Positions 17,334 to 26,100 of a stretch of DNA of 64,000 nucleotides are shown one piece after another. The notes under the pieces were generated by a model. That model saw nothing but the letters and a program-made list of their open reading frames with translations. It was not told the origin of the DNA and ran no database searches. The DNA is from Negativicoccus succinicivorans (GTDB taxonomy: Bacteria; Bacillota; Negativicutes; Veillonellales; Negativicoccaceae), in contig NZ_JAHAJN010000006.1 of NCBI RefSeq assembly GCF_018372215.1, positions 1-64,000 on the forward strand, given 5' to 3'. How positions within the stretch are numbered: position 1 is the first letter of the stretch; the number at the start of each line of letters is the position of its first letter. The position numbers and the translations under genes were made by a program.

Positions 17334-17364
17334 GAGGTATTTAAATTAAGTTTATTATACCACA

Positions 17365-17847
17365 TCACAAGGTCGCCACTTCGCGTATCGCCGCCGCGTC
17401 GGGCAGCGCCGCGATACGGTGCGCGATCGTTTCGCCCCGATAGGTAAATTCCGCCGCCACGTCGCGCAGCGGTACCAGCACAAAAGCGCGGTCCCAAAAA
17501 TAGGGATGCGGCAAAGTCAAATACGCCGAATCGCATTGTACGCCCTCGGCGTAAATGATATCCAAATCCAACGTGCGCGGCCCCCAATGGACATCGCGCG
17601 TGCGTTCGTTAGCCGCTTCAATCGCCTGCAAAAGCGCCAAAAAATCCGTCGGCGAAAGATCGCTCTCCACCAACGCCACCGCGTTCAAAAACGCCGGTTG
17701 ATCCGTCTTGCCCCATGGCGGCGTCTCGTAGACCGCTGAAGCGCGCAATACCGTCGCGCCGCTTTCCTTCAGTTCGCGCAACGCCGCACGCAAATACGCC
17801 AGGCGATCACCCACATTGGAGCCGAATGCTACATAGTAGCGGCTCAT
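17365..17847 (-). CDS. folK: 6-hydroxymethyl-7,8-dihydropterin pyrophosphokinase FolK
   Basis: A 160-residue HPPK that transfers pyrophosphate from ATP to 6-hydroxymethyl-7,8-dihydropterin. Signatures: YYVAFGSNVGDRLAYLRAAL at the N-terminus, FLNAVALVE, and the family block WGPRTLDLDIIY followed by LPHPYFWDRAFVLVPL. Its ATG overlaps the folB stop as ATGA. Last gene of folE-folP-folB-folK. Confidence 0.95.
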   Translation of the reverse strand: MSRYYVAFGSNVGDRLAYLRAALRELKESGATVLRASAVYETPPWGKTDQPAFLNAVALVESDLSPTDFLALLQAIEAANERTRDVHWGPRTLDLDIIYAEGVQCDSAYLTLPHPYFWDRAFVLVPLRDVAAEFTYRGETIAHRIAALPDAAAIREVATL

Positions 17848-18203
17848 CGTTCCTCCCGCCGCGTCACCGCCACATGCGTCAGCGGTCCCGGCACCGGCGC
17901 GGACGGCTTGTACACCGTCGTCGTGACCGCGCTGACCAAAGGATACGCGCGTAAAATCGCCGCGTTGATATTCGTCACCAGCGCTTCCAAGGTGTTGACC
18001 GGCGCTCCCGTCAAAATCTTCTGCGCCGTCTGATACACTTCCGCGTAATTCACGCCGTCCGCGATCTCGTCGCTCCGGCCGATCGTCGTCATATCCGTTT
18101 CCAGCGTAATATCGGCATAAAAACGCTGGCCGAGTTCCCGTTCCTGCGGCAACACGCCGTGGTAGCCGAATGCCGCGATGCCTTTCATTTCAATTTGATC
18201 CAT
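17844..18203 (-). CDS. folB: Dihydroneopterin aldolase FolB
   Basis: A 119-residue aldolase converting dihydroneopterin to 6-hydroxymethyldihydropterin and glycolaldehyde. The family phrase AFGYHGVLPQERELGQRFYADI is near the N-terminus and NTLEALVTNIN follows in the middle. It overlaps folP by 14 bp and folK by 4 bp, indicating tight translational coupling. Confidence 0.94.
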   Translation of the reverse strand: MDQIEMKGIAAFGYHGVLPQERELGQRFYADITLETDMTTIGRSDEIADGVNYAEVYQTAQKILTGAPVNTLEALVTNINAAILRAYPLVSAVTTTVYKPSAPVPGPLTHVAVTRREER

Positions 18204-19041
18204 ACGGTCGCTTCCCTATAATCATGTCCATCATCTTCGTCATGCGCACGATCGGTGCCACATCATGCACGCGCAAAATCTTGCACCCCGCCATTTGTCC
18301 GTAAAGGCAGGTCGCCGCCGTGCCTTCCATTCGTTCCGTCACCGGCAAATCCAGCGCCTGACCGATGAAACCCTTGCGGCTCGTGCCCAACAGCCACGGA
18401 TACGGCAGCCGTTCAATCAGTTCCGGTAAACGGCGCAGCACTTCCATATTTTGAAGCGCCGTCTTACCGAAGCCGATGCCCGGATCGAGAATAATATTTT
18501 TTTCTTTCACGCCCGCGTTTTGCGCGAGGCTCAGCGAATGTTCAAAAAATTCCGTCATCGCGTCCAGAATATCGCCTTCATAATCCGTGCCGTCTTGGTT
18601 ATGCATCACGATCACCGGACATTGGTGGTACGCCGCCACCGCCGCCATTTCCGGATCATACTGCAGTCCCCAAATATCATTGATCATATCCACGCCTTGA
18701 CGCAGCCCCCAATCCGCCGTTTTCGCCTTGAACGTGTCAATCGACGTCGGCACCGTCGCGCGCGCCAATACCGGCGCGAGAAGCGGCTCCAAACGCGCGA
18801 TCTCTTCGTCCGCGCCTACCGGCACGAAACCCGGGTGCGATGATTCGCCGCCGATGTCGATCAGATCCGCGCCCGCTTCTTCCATTTCCGTCACATGCGC
18901 CAACGCCCGCTCCACGTCGAACCATTGTCCGCCGTCGGAAAATGAATCCGGCGTCAAATTCAAGATACCCATTACCTGTGTCGCGTCGCCGAGCGTCCAG
19001 CTGCGATTATTCTTCAGTACATACGTCCGTTGTTCCGCCAT
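18190..19041 (-). CDS. folP: Dihydropteroate synthase FolP
   Basis: A 283-residue TIM-barrel enzyme joining p-aminobenzoate to the pterin pyrophosphate; the target of sulfonamides. Both signatures are present: MGILNLTPDSFSDGGQ and DLIDIGGESSHPGF, plus NDIWGLQYD, DPGIGFGKT and the C-terminal RVHDV. It overlaps folE by 35 bp. No sulfonamide-resistance feature is apparent by eye. Confidence 0.96.
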   Translation of the reverse strand: MAEQRTYVLKNNRSWTLGDATQVMGILNLTPDSFSDGGQWFDVERALAHVTEMEEAGADLIDIGGESSHPGFVPVGADEEIARLEPLLAPVLARATVPTSIDTFKAKTADWGLRQGVDMINDIWGLQYDPEMAAVAAYHQCPVIVMHNQDGTDYEGDILDAMTEFFEHSLSLAQNAGVKEKNIILDPGIGFGKTALQNMEVLRRLPELIERLPYPWLLGTSRKGFIGQALDLPVTERMEGTAATCLYGQMAGCKILRVHDVAPIVRMTKMMDMIIGKRPYGSN

Positions 19042-19597
19042 CTATTCCTCCCAAAAGCGCTAAAACGCGCGCTTCATTCTGACCGCCCGGCGCCAATGTG
19101 CCCAAGCCGCGCACGGTGGTAATCTTCGTATCGGGCGAACTGTCGCCCTTCATCGTCATGCATAAATGCGCCGCGCTAACGCGGACAAATACGCCCCGCG
19201 CGCGCAGATCGTCCATCACCGCGCGGGCGATTTCTTCCGTCAACCGTTCCTGCAACTGCGGACGACGCGACAACATCTGCACCAATTTTTCCATTTTGGA
19301 AAGGCCCGCCACCATACCGTCGCGCGGGTCGTAAATAATATCCGCCGTTCCGAAAAACGGCAGCATATGATGCTCGCAAAGCGAATGAAAACGCAAACCC
19401 GTCACCGTCAAAAGTCCGTGGTAGTCCGACGCGAAAACTTCGCCCCAAATCTCTTTGGTTCCTCGCCCGACACCGGATAACAACACCTCATACAGTTCCG
19501 CTACCCGCGCCGGCGTTTTTTCCATTCCGAGCGCTTGCAGATCCAACCCGTACGCTTCCAAAAACGCGCGATACGCTCGCGCCGCCTTTTCATTCAT
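19007..19597 (-). CDS. folE: GTP cyclohydrolase I FolE
   Basis: A 196-residue type I GTP cyclohydrolase producing dihydroneopterin triphosphate from GTP, first step of folate synthesis. Zinc and active-site residues lie in HSLCEHHMLPFFG and in AAHLCMTMKG; the C-terminal RGLGTL is slightly atypical but the position is right. First gene of the operon, with GGAGG shortly upstream of the ATG and a TATAAT at 19641-19636 without a good -35. Confidence 0.95.
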   Translation of the reverse strand: MNEKAARAYRAFLEAYGLDLQALGMEKTPARVAELYEVLLSGVGRGTKEIWGEVFASDYHGLLTVTGLRFHSLCEHHMLPFFGTADIIYDPRDGMVAGLSKMEKLVQMLSRRPQLQERLTEEIARAVMDDLRARGVFVRVSAAHLCMTMKGDSSPDTKITTVRGLGTLAPGGQNEARVLALLGGIDGGTTDVCTEE

Positions 19598-19641
19598 CCC
19601 TTGCCTCCGTCATCTGATTTAATCACTTTCCATTTATTATA

Positions 19642-20033
19642 CACGTTAGCGCGCGCGTGCGGGTACTTTTGAGCATGGAAAAGCAATTCCACTCGTTCTT
19701 TCTTCGATACCGCGAGGATTTTGCCCTATGCGAAAAATCTTTCAATAAAATAAACTCCATAACGATCCGCCTCTTCCGCCTTGCTTTTTAATCGCATGTA
19801 AATCAAAATGCTGTTTTTGTCGCTTTTATTTTTGTTTTATCGATTTCCACTCGTATTGATTGCTTCGGACACGACCGCTGACAGACGAAAGCAAATAGAT
19901 ACGATGCATCGTCATCATGTTTTCTTTTTTATTTTCATGCTATCCGTTTTCCGACGTCATTCACCTTTTTCACACGCGTTGCCGACCGATCCCCCGTCAA
20001 TACGTCGCGGGCCGATAGGTTTTTCCCATGCGA
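19642..20033. other. Gene-free stretch between the folate operon and adhesin 1
   Basis: About 390 bp rich in short T runs. I see no gene, RNA or repeat here. A long plus-strand open frame starting at 19808 runs antisense through the adhesin and has no ribosome binding site. Confidence 0.6.
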
Positions 20034-20064
20034 AAAAGGTCACGGCGTATGCCGTGACCTTTTT
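20033..20064 (-). terminator. Terminator of adhesin 1
   Basis: Perfect inverted repeat AAAAAGGTCACGGC...GCCGTGACCTTTTT with a GTAT loop; can act on both strands and follows the adhesin stop by about 65 bp. Confidence 0.85.
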
Positions 20065-20128
20065 CTGTTTCGAAAGAATGACTCTTCCGGTGATGATTCT
20101 TTATTTTGCTGCCTGTATCGCTGATCGT

Positions 20129-22516
20129 TTAGGCATTCAAGCCGGCATGCTTCATGAGCATTTCCACCTGCCGCTTGATTTCCTGATTTTCTTCCTTCAG
20201 CGATTGATTTTCCGCTCGCAATGCCGCCATTTCATCCTGCATCACATAAACGGAGCTGATCGGACCATCCGCATACTGCGGCAAACGTTCCGCGCGTTTC
20301 GCCCGCGCGTCGCGATCGTCCTTGTTGCCGAAGCGCCAGCTGATGCCCGCGTTCGCCATCAGATCCGAACTGCCGCCGTAAGCGATACCCGCATGTACGA
20401 GCGTGTCTTCGTTCGAGTAGTGCGCCAAGCCGACTGCGACCGCCTGTTTGCCTTTGTAGGTCGATACACCGGCCATGACCTGACTGCGATTGTACGGGTC
20501 GAAGTCGAGCGGTTTGAGCGCTGCCAGCGCCGCGTTCATCGCATCACCTTCGCGGCTTTCATCCCGCACTTCATTGACCTGACCGACTGTCGCCGCGTCA
20601 TTGGCCGCCGTACCCGGTGCCAGGTTTTCAATCTTTTTGCCGTTCATGTTGATGCCGTCGCCGTCAATCTTCACGCCCGGCTTGCCGTCTTTGCTGCCGA
20701 CTTCCACGGAGTCAACCTTGATGTCTTTGTTCAACGCCACTTTTACGGTGTTGTCTTTTTCAATCGACGTGGTGATATTCGTCTTGTCACCGACGATGTT
20801 CAGTTGTGCATGATCCGCTTCCACTTTGAACTTAGAGTCCGCTTTCGGGCCGTCCGCCGTCACCGTAAAGTCCGTACCGCCTTTACCTTTCAAGGAATCA
20901 AGGAAGTCTTTTTCCGATTTGTCCTTGTTCGGTTGACTGCCGTCATCTTCGGTGTGATTTTTCCAAACTTCATAAGCCGACTTGCCGTCAGGTCCTTGCG
21001 GTCCTACTGCACCGTCTTCACCCTTAGGTCCTTGCGGTCCTTTTTCACCTTTGTCGCCTTTGAAATCAGGGTCACCTTTCAAGCTGTCTTTATTGAGCGT
21101 GACGAGAGTGTATTTCTTGCCGTCTTGGTCGGTCACTTGTTCCGCTTTCAGACCGTCGCCGAAATCCATACGGAATTCATTGAGCGGCATGCTCCAGTTT
21201 GTCTTCCCCGGCGTGTAGGTATTGTTCTTATCCTTAGAACCGCCGAAGTAGAAATTCATCGGCGCCGTGGCAAGACTCTTCAGCTGCGCCACGTTTACCG
21301 CATCGGTGTCTTTTGTACCTGCGGCTACATTGGTAATCTGGCGGCTCTTGATAATTCTGTTTCCTGCCTTATTTACTCTGTCCGCGCCTACACTGACTGC
21401 CGCTTCGGTTGCTTTCCATGTCGCTTCGAGTTTCTCCTTCGCCGTCAAAGCTTCTACGAAGTCCGTATGTTCAGTTTTCCATTTCTCAAGAGCTTGCTTC
21501 GCTTCCTCTTTTTTACCTTTAGGAGCATCTTTAAACGCCTTCGTTAAGTTATCATATTCCGCTTTTGATGCGTTAATCGTAGCTGTCCACTTATCGTAGT
21601 CTTCTTTTTTATCCAGCGTTGCTAAAGCTTCTTCAAAGGTCGCACTGCCCCCTGTCGCGATGTAACCGACTGCGCCTGCTTTCGTATCCGCCACAGCGCC
21701 TGCGCCTAAAGCGACGCTTCCATTTACCAGGGCTTTTGACCTTCTACCAATTGCCACACTGTTATTTGCTGCTGCTTGTGCTAAATATCCTAATGCCGTG
21801 GAATAGTGCCCTTGTGCTTTGGCTATACCTCCTAATGCCGTGGAATATATCCCTTGTGCTTCTGCATTACTTCCTAATGCCGTGGAATAGGTCCAGTCTG
21901 CTTGTGCTCCATATCCTAATGCCGTGGAATAGTGCCCACCTGCTATTGCTGTACTTCCTATAGCCGTGGAACGGTTCGAGTGTGTTTGTGCTCCATATCC
22001 TAATACCGTGGCATGGTGCCCACCTGCTAGTGCTGTACTTCCTATAGCCGTGGAATAGTCCTGGTATGCTTCCGCTTGACTTCCTATGGCAGTAGATCCT
22101 TGTCTTTCTGATACGGCATTTTTACCAATCGCGATCGTATCTTGTCCTTCTGATACGGCATTTTTACCAATCGCGATCGCATCTTGTCCTGTCGCTCCGT
22201 CATTATTCCAGTTGGTCCCGGCAGGTTTTGCAGGTTCACCACTGTTCACCGAGAAATAGTGTACTATTTTCTTTTCTGTTTCCAGTTTTTGCAGGACAGC
22301 ATCATAGACAGCCTTCTGGTCCGAGGTCAGTTCCGCAGCAACAGGTGACGTACCTGCTGTCACGAAGCACCCGAGAAGTGCCATGAGAACTAAAGATTTC
22401 AGAAGTTTTCCGTTTCCCTCCGGCGAAGAGCTTTTCCCGTGTCCCTTGGCAATTTCAGAAGCCACCACCCAGGTGTTCCTTACTTTGCTCCAAACCAGTT
22501 TGTAAATCTTGTTCAT
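20129..22516 (-). CDS. Trimeric autotransporter adhesin 1 (YadA-like, collagen-like stalk)
   Basis: A 795-residue type Vc autotransporter. The extended signal peptide (ESPR) MNKIYKLVWSKVRNTWVVASE fixes the ATG at 22516 (ribosome binding site AGGGAGAG). Then come YadA head repeats of the AIGxxAxAxGxxSTALG type (about residues 95-230), a Lys/Glu-rich coiled coil (about 240-330), a neck with QITNVAAGTKDTDAVNVAQL, a collagen-like Gly-X-Y run (about 480-517), a second neck (ENLAPGTAANDAATVGQVNE), and the YadA anchor (about 660-731). Unusually, 64 residues follow the anchor, including a heptad coiled coil. It probably mediates adhesion or autoaggregation at the outer membrane. Confidence 0.93.
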   Translation of the reverse strand: MNKIYKLVWSKVRNTWVVASEIAKGHGKSSSPEGNGKLLKSLVLMALLGCFVTAGTSPVAAELTSDQKAVYDAVLQKLETEKKIVHYFSVNSGEPAKPAGTNWNNDGATGQDAIAIGKNAVSEGQDTIAIGKNAVSERQGSTAIGSQAEAYQDYSTAIGSTALAGGHHATVLGYGAQTHSNRSTAIGSTAIAGGHYSTALGYGAQADWTYSTALGSNAEAQGIYSTALGGIAKAQGHYSTALGYLAQAAANNSVAIGRRSKALVNGSVALGAGAVADTKAGAVGYIATGGSATFEEALATLDKKEDYDKWTATINASKAEYDNLTKAFKDAPKGKKEEAKQALEKWKTEHTDFVEALTAKEKLEATWKATEAAVSVGADRVNKAGNRIIKSRQITNVAAGTKDTDAVNVAQLKSLATAPMNFYFGGSKDKNNTYTPGKTNWSMPLNEFRMDFGDGLKAEQVTDQDGKKYTLVTLNKDSLKGDPDFKGDKGEKGPQGPKGEDGAVGPQGPDGKSAYEVWKNHTEDDGSQPNKDKSEKDFLDSLKGKGGTDFTVTADGPKADSKFKVEADHAQLNIVGDKTNITTSIEKDNTVKVALNKDIKVDSVEVGSKDGKPGVKIDGDGINMNGKKIENLAPGTAANDAATVGQVNEVRDESREGDAMNAALAALKPLDFDPYNRSQVMAGVSTYKGKQAVAVGLAHYSNEDTLVHAGIAYGGSSDLMANAGISWRFGNKDDRDARAKRAERLPQYADGPISSVYVMQDEMAALRAENQSLKEENQEIKRQVEMLMKHAGLNA

Positions 22517-23026
22517 ACATACTCTCCCTTTCCTTAACACCGAAATACCCCATCAAAACAAAATACTTTACTGTTTCTATTAATGTTGCTTCGCTTCATT
22601 TTAACACAATTTATAATTAAATAAAGTTCTGTCACCGACTAATTTTTTCGCCAAGTTACATGGATTTGCTTGTCGTTTAGTCGTTCTATTTCTTTGTTTC
22701 CATGTAAATTATTTCATTCACGGGGCTTTTTAATTGTTACATGTTCGTTCTTGACTATTCCTCCTGTTTCCACGGTTTTCATCCGTTTTGCGATGTAATT
22801 TCATTTTCGCGCGCTTGCTCTAGTTTACTTTTTTGACACGCGCGCTTATATTTTTTTTGATTATTTTCTCCTTTTTCATCAAATCTTTATGTTTCGCTCA
22901 TGCTTGCTCGTTCCGTCGCGCTGCCGTTTCCGACGCGAAAAGACGTAATTTTTGCCGTGAGTGATTTCTTTCATCTGAGAGACATCAGCAAGATTTGTTG
23001 CGGTTTATGTTCCAATATAACGCATG
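22517..23026. other. AT-rich spacer upstream of adhesin 1
   Basis: About 510 bp between adhesin 1 and the terminator of adhesin 2. It must hold the adhesin 1 promoter; TAAAAT at 22603-22598 (minus) is one -10 candidate but I find no good -35. No gene seen. Confidence 0.5.
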
Positions 23027-23059
23027 AAAAAAGCCGAGGCTTAGCGCCTCGGCTTTTTC
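23027..23059 (-). terminator. Terminator of adhesin 2
   Basis: Inverted repeat AAAAAGCCGAGGC/GCCTCGGCTTTTT with a short loop, 50 bp after the adhesin 2 stop. Confidence 0.87.
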
Positions 23060-23106
23060 TTAGTTCATCGGTCGTGCCGTTTTATGAAGTTTCAGTTGGC
23101 TTTCTG

Positions 23107-26100
23107 CTAATTGACGCGGACTCGTTCGATGACCGGATTTCCGTCTTTGTCTTGGGAAATGATGTCGATACGGAAACGTTCCAATTCCGGCTCAAATTCC
23201 TGAATCAGTTTTTCGTTTACATTGAGGCCTTTTTGCATGGCTCTGTAAACAAGCGCCGCGAATTCATAGCGGGTCATCATGCGATCGCCGCCGAAGGTGC
23301 CGTCCGGATAACCTTCCAGCAATCCCTGTTTCGCGAGTTCTTCGACCGCTTCATAAGCCCAGTGGTTTTTCTCGATGTCCGGGAAGAGTTTCATCTTCAT
23401 CGGATTGAGTTCCTGTCCCTGACCGACGCCAACGATCGCCTGTCGCAATACTTCGACTTCGGCGCGGAGATCTTTGATCTCTTTCGCCATGGCGATTTTG
23501 GAGGTCGTGACGTTGTTGCCCTGACCGAGTTTGACGGAAACGCCCGCGTTCACCATGTTTTCTCCGCCGCCGAACGAACCGCCGACGCTGAACATGGTGT
23601 CTTCATTCGGACGATAGTACGCGCCGATAGCGACGGCGTTCGCGCCGCTGTAATTACCGTAGCCGGCCGCGAAGTCCCATTTGTTATCCGGATCAAAGTC
23701 CAGCGGATGGAGAGCGGCAAGCGCAGCCGCACCCGCGCCAACTCTATCGATACGGCCGTCCAGTTCACTCACTTTGCCTCCGAGAACGGAGATGTTCTGA
23801 CTGTTCATTGCCACGCCGTCTCTGACGACATTAAGTTGTTTGACGTTGACCGCGTCATTGTCCGCTTTACCGTCAGCCACGTTCGTGATCTTCTTGCTGT
23901 TAGCGTTAATGCCTTTGTCATTGATGTAGGTTTTATCGCCGACTTTATATTCATTGGCCGTGACGCTGTCTACGGAAATATCTTTCTTGAGAGAAACCGT
24001 ATACTCCGATGCGCCTTCCGTAGCCGGTGTAACTGTGATATTATCTCCGGCTTTGACCATCGTGCGGCTCGCTTCCTGTGTAGCCGCCATGGCTTTTTTC
24101 AGCTGCTCTTCGGTAGCTGCTCTACCTTTTGTGGCAAAGTCATCAGCATCAATCGTTGTATTCGTCAGTCCGGTGATTTCACCCTTGTCACCTGTCCCGT
24201 CAATGCTTACTTTGCCTACTTTGACTTTGTCATCAAGGCTTACCTTGTAATTAACCGGCTTGCCGTCTTCTGCCGTATTTTCAACTTTGACGCCGGTGTC
24301 CTTATCTCCCTCGACCGTGACCTTAGCACCTTCTATTTTTTGGTCGATACTGTTTTCAATCTTGGTCACTCTGCCATCAATGTTCTCAATATTCGTTGTA
24401 TTGTCGTTGATCTGTTTCTTAGTAGCGTCATTCAGGTCGACCGTGACATCATTTCCTTTGACGGTGACTTTTGTATTTTCTCCGTTTTTGAAGTTGACGA
24501 CGCTGTCTTTCTTGATGATTCGTTCATCTTTACCGTTGGCTTGAAGTTTCCAGCTGCTGACGTCCGTTGTTCCTGCGGTGATGTTATTGACGGTTTTATT
24601 GAGTTCCCAAAGGTCGACATTTCCTTCTTTTCTTGTAATGGTTACGTTTCCGCCGGTGATGTTGGTGACGTTATCTCCGTCTTTAAATTCCGCGCTGGTG
24701 AGACCTTTGAGTTTCTTGGACAGTTTGACCGTCATGCCGCCGTTATCGCCGGCTGTTCCTTCCACGCCGATATTGTCATCAGAGAGGTCTTCTGCTTTCG
24801 CACCACCTGTAATGTTCAGTTGCTGATTCAGCTTGCGGGTCACGACGGTGTCGTTGTCTCCTTTGAATTTCAGGCCGTCGTCCAAGGTGGCCACTTCATG
24901 GTCGTTGCCGTCTTTGTCTTTGTAGATGATACGGGTAGTGGTTTCACCGTCTTTGCCATCTGCACCGGCTTTTCCTTGCCCTACGCGGATTGCAGCGCTC
25001 GTCCCGTCTTTACCGGTAAGGCCGATTTTTCCGTCTTTGCCGTCTTCTCCGGCTTTGCCAATGGTGATTTCGTCATTCAGGGAGAGGTCATAAGTCAGCT
25101 GTCCGTCGGTGTCTGTTTTCGTGATTTTCAGATTGCCATCGGTGCTGTTTTCTTTTCCGTCTACCATGACTTTAGTCGCTTTGCCGCTGGTGTTGACCAT
25201 CTTCTTCAAGTCGGTAATGTCGGTCGCGTTCTTATCCGCTTTGGCATTTACTACTTTGAGCTGAGCCACATTGACTGCATCAGTATCTTCCGTACCGGCA
25301 GCAAGATTGATAATTTGGCGGGTTTGTTTGAATTTACTACCTTCGCGGTGCCCACCTACAGATACTGCTCCCAAAGTAGATTGCCACGTTTCTGTAGTTT
25401 TACCGTCCGCTAAATAACCAGAAATCCCCTTGTCAACATTCGCTACAGAGTAAGAACCAAGAGCGACTCCATCCTCTGCGTTTCCTGATGACATATATCC
25501 AATGGTCGTTAGTCCTTTATTAAATGCATGTGCATAAGCACCAAGAGCGGTGGAGTATTCATTTTTTGCACTGCTGTACGCACCAAAAGCCGCGGTATCC
25601 GTTTCCATCGCTTCTGCTCCTGCCCCGACCGCCAAAGAATCTATGCCAAGAGCATTTGCATTAGACCCAATGGCAGTGGCATTTTCACCGTTGGCCTGTC
25701 CGTAATTACCTAGTACGGTCTGATTGGTGCCGCCGAGACTTTTTGCGTCCAAGCCGATATATATACCAAAACCGGCCTCATTCAAATCGGCAATATAGTC
25801 TGTGGCCCCTCCCCCGATAACAATACTTCCATTGGAAGACTCGGCTCCGTTTCCAATAGCAAGTCCATCCTGCTTACCATTATCGACTTTTGCACCATTC
25901 CCAATAGCGACAGATCCTTTACCTGTTGAGACCGCATTTTTTCCGATCGCAACGGCGTTTTTACCCGTCGCGCCGTCGTTATTCCAGTTCGTTCCGTCAG
26001 GATTTGCGCTGTCATCCGAGTTGACGGAAAAATAATGAATCGCGCCTTTGTCTATTTTGGTATTCAATGCTTTTAGCTGGGCTACGTTCACCGCGTCGGT

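Noticed and set aside
19808..21547. Plus-strand 579-codon open frame opposite adhesin 1
   Set aside because: Antisense to a clear adhesin; low stop frequency follows from the repetitive codon use. No ribosome binding site and no family-like motif.
22900..25413. Plus-strand 837-codon open frame opposite adhesin 2
   Set aside because: Same cause as above; its content is a Phe/Val/Asp-rich mirror of the adhesin repeats.
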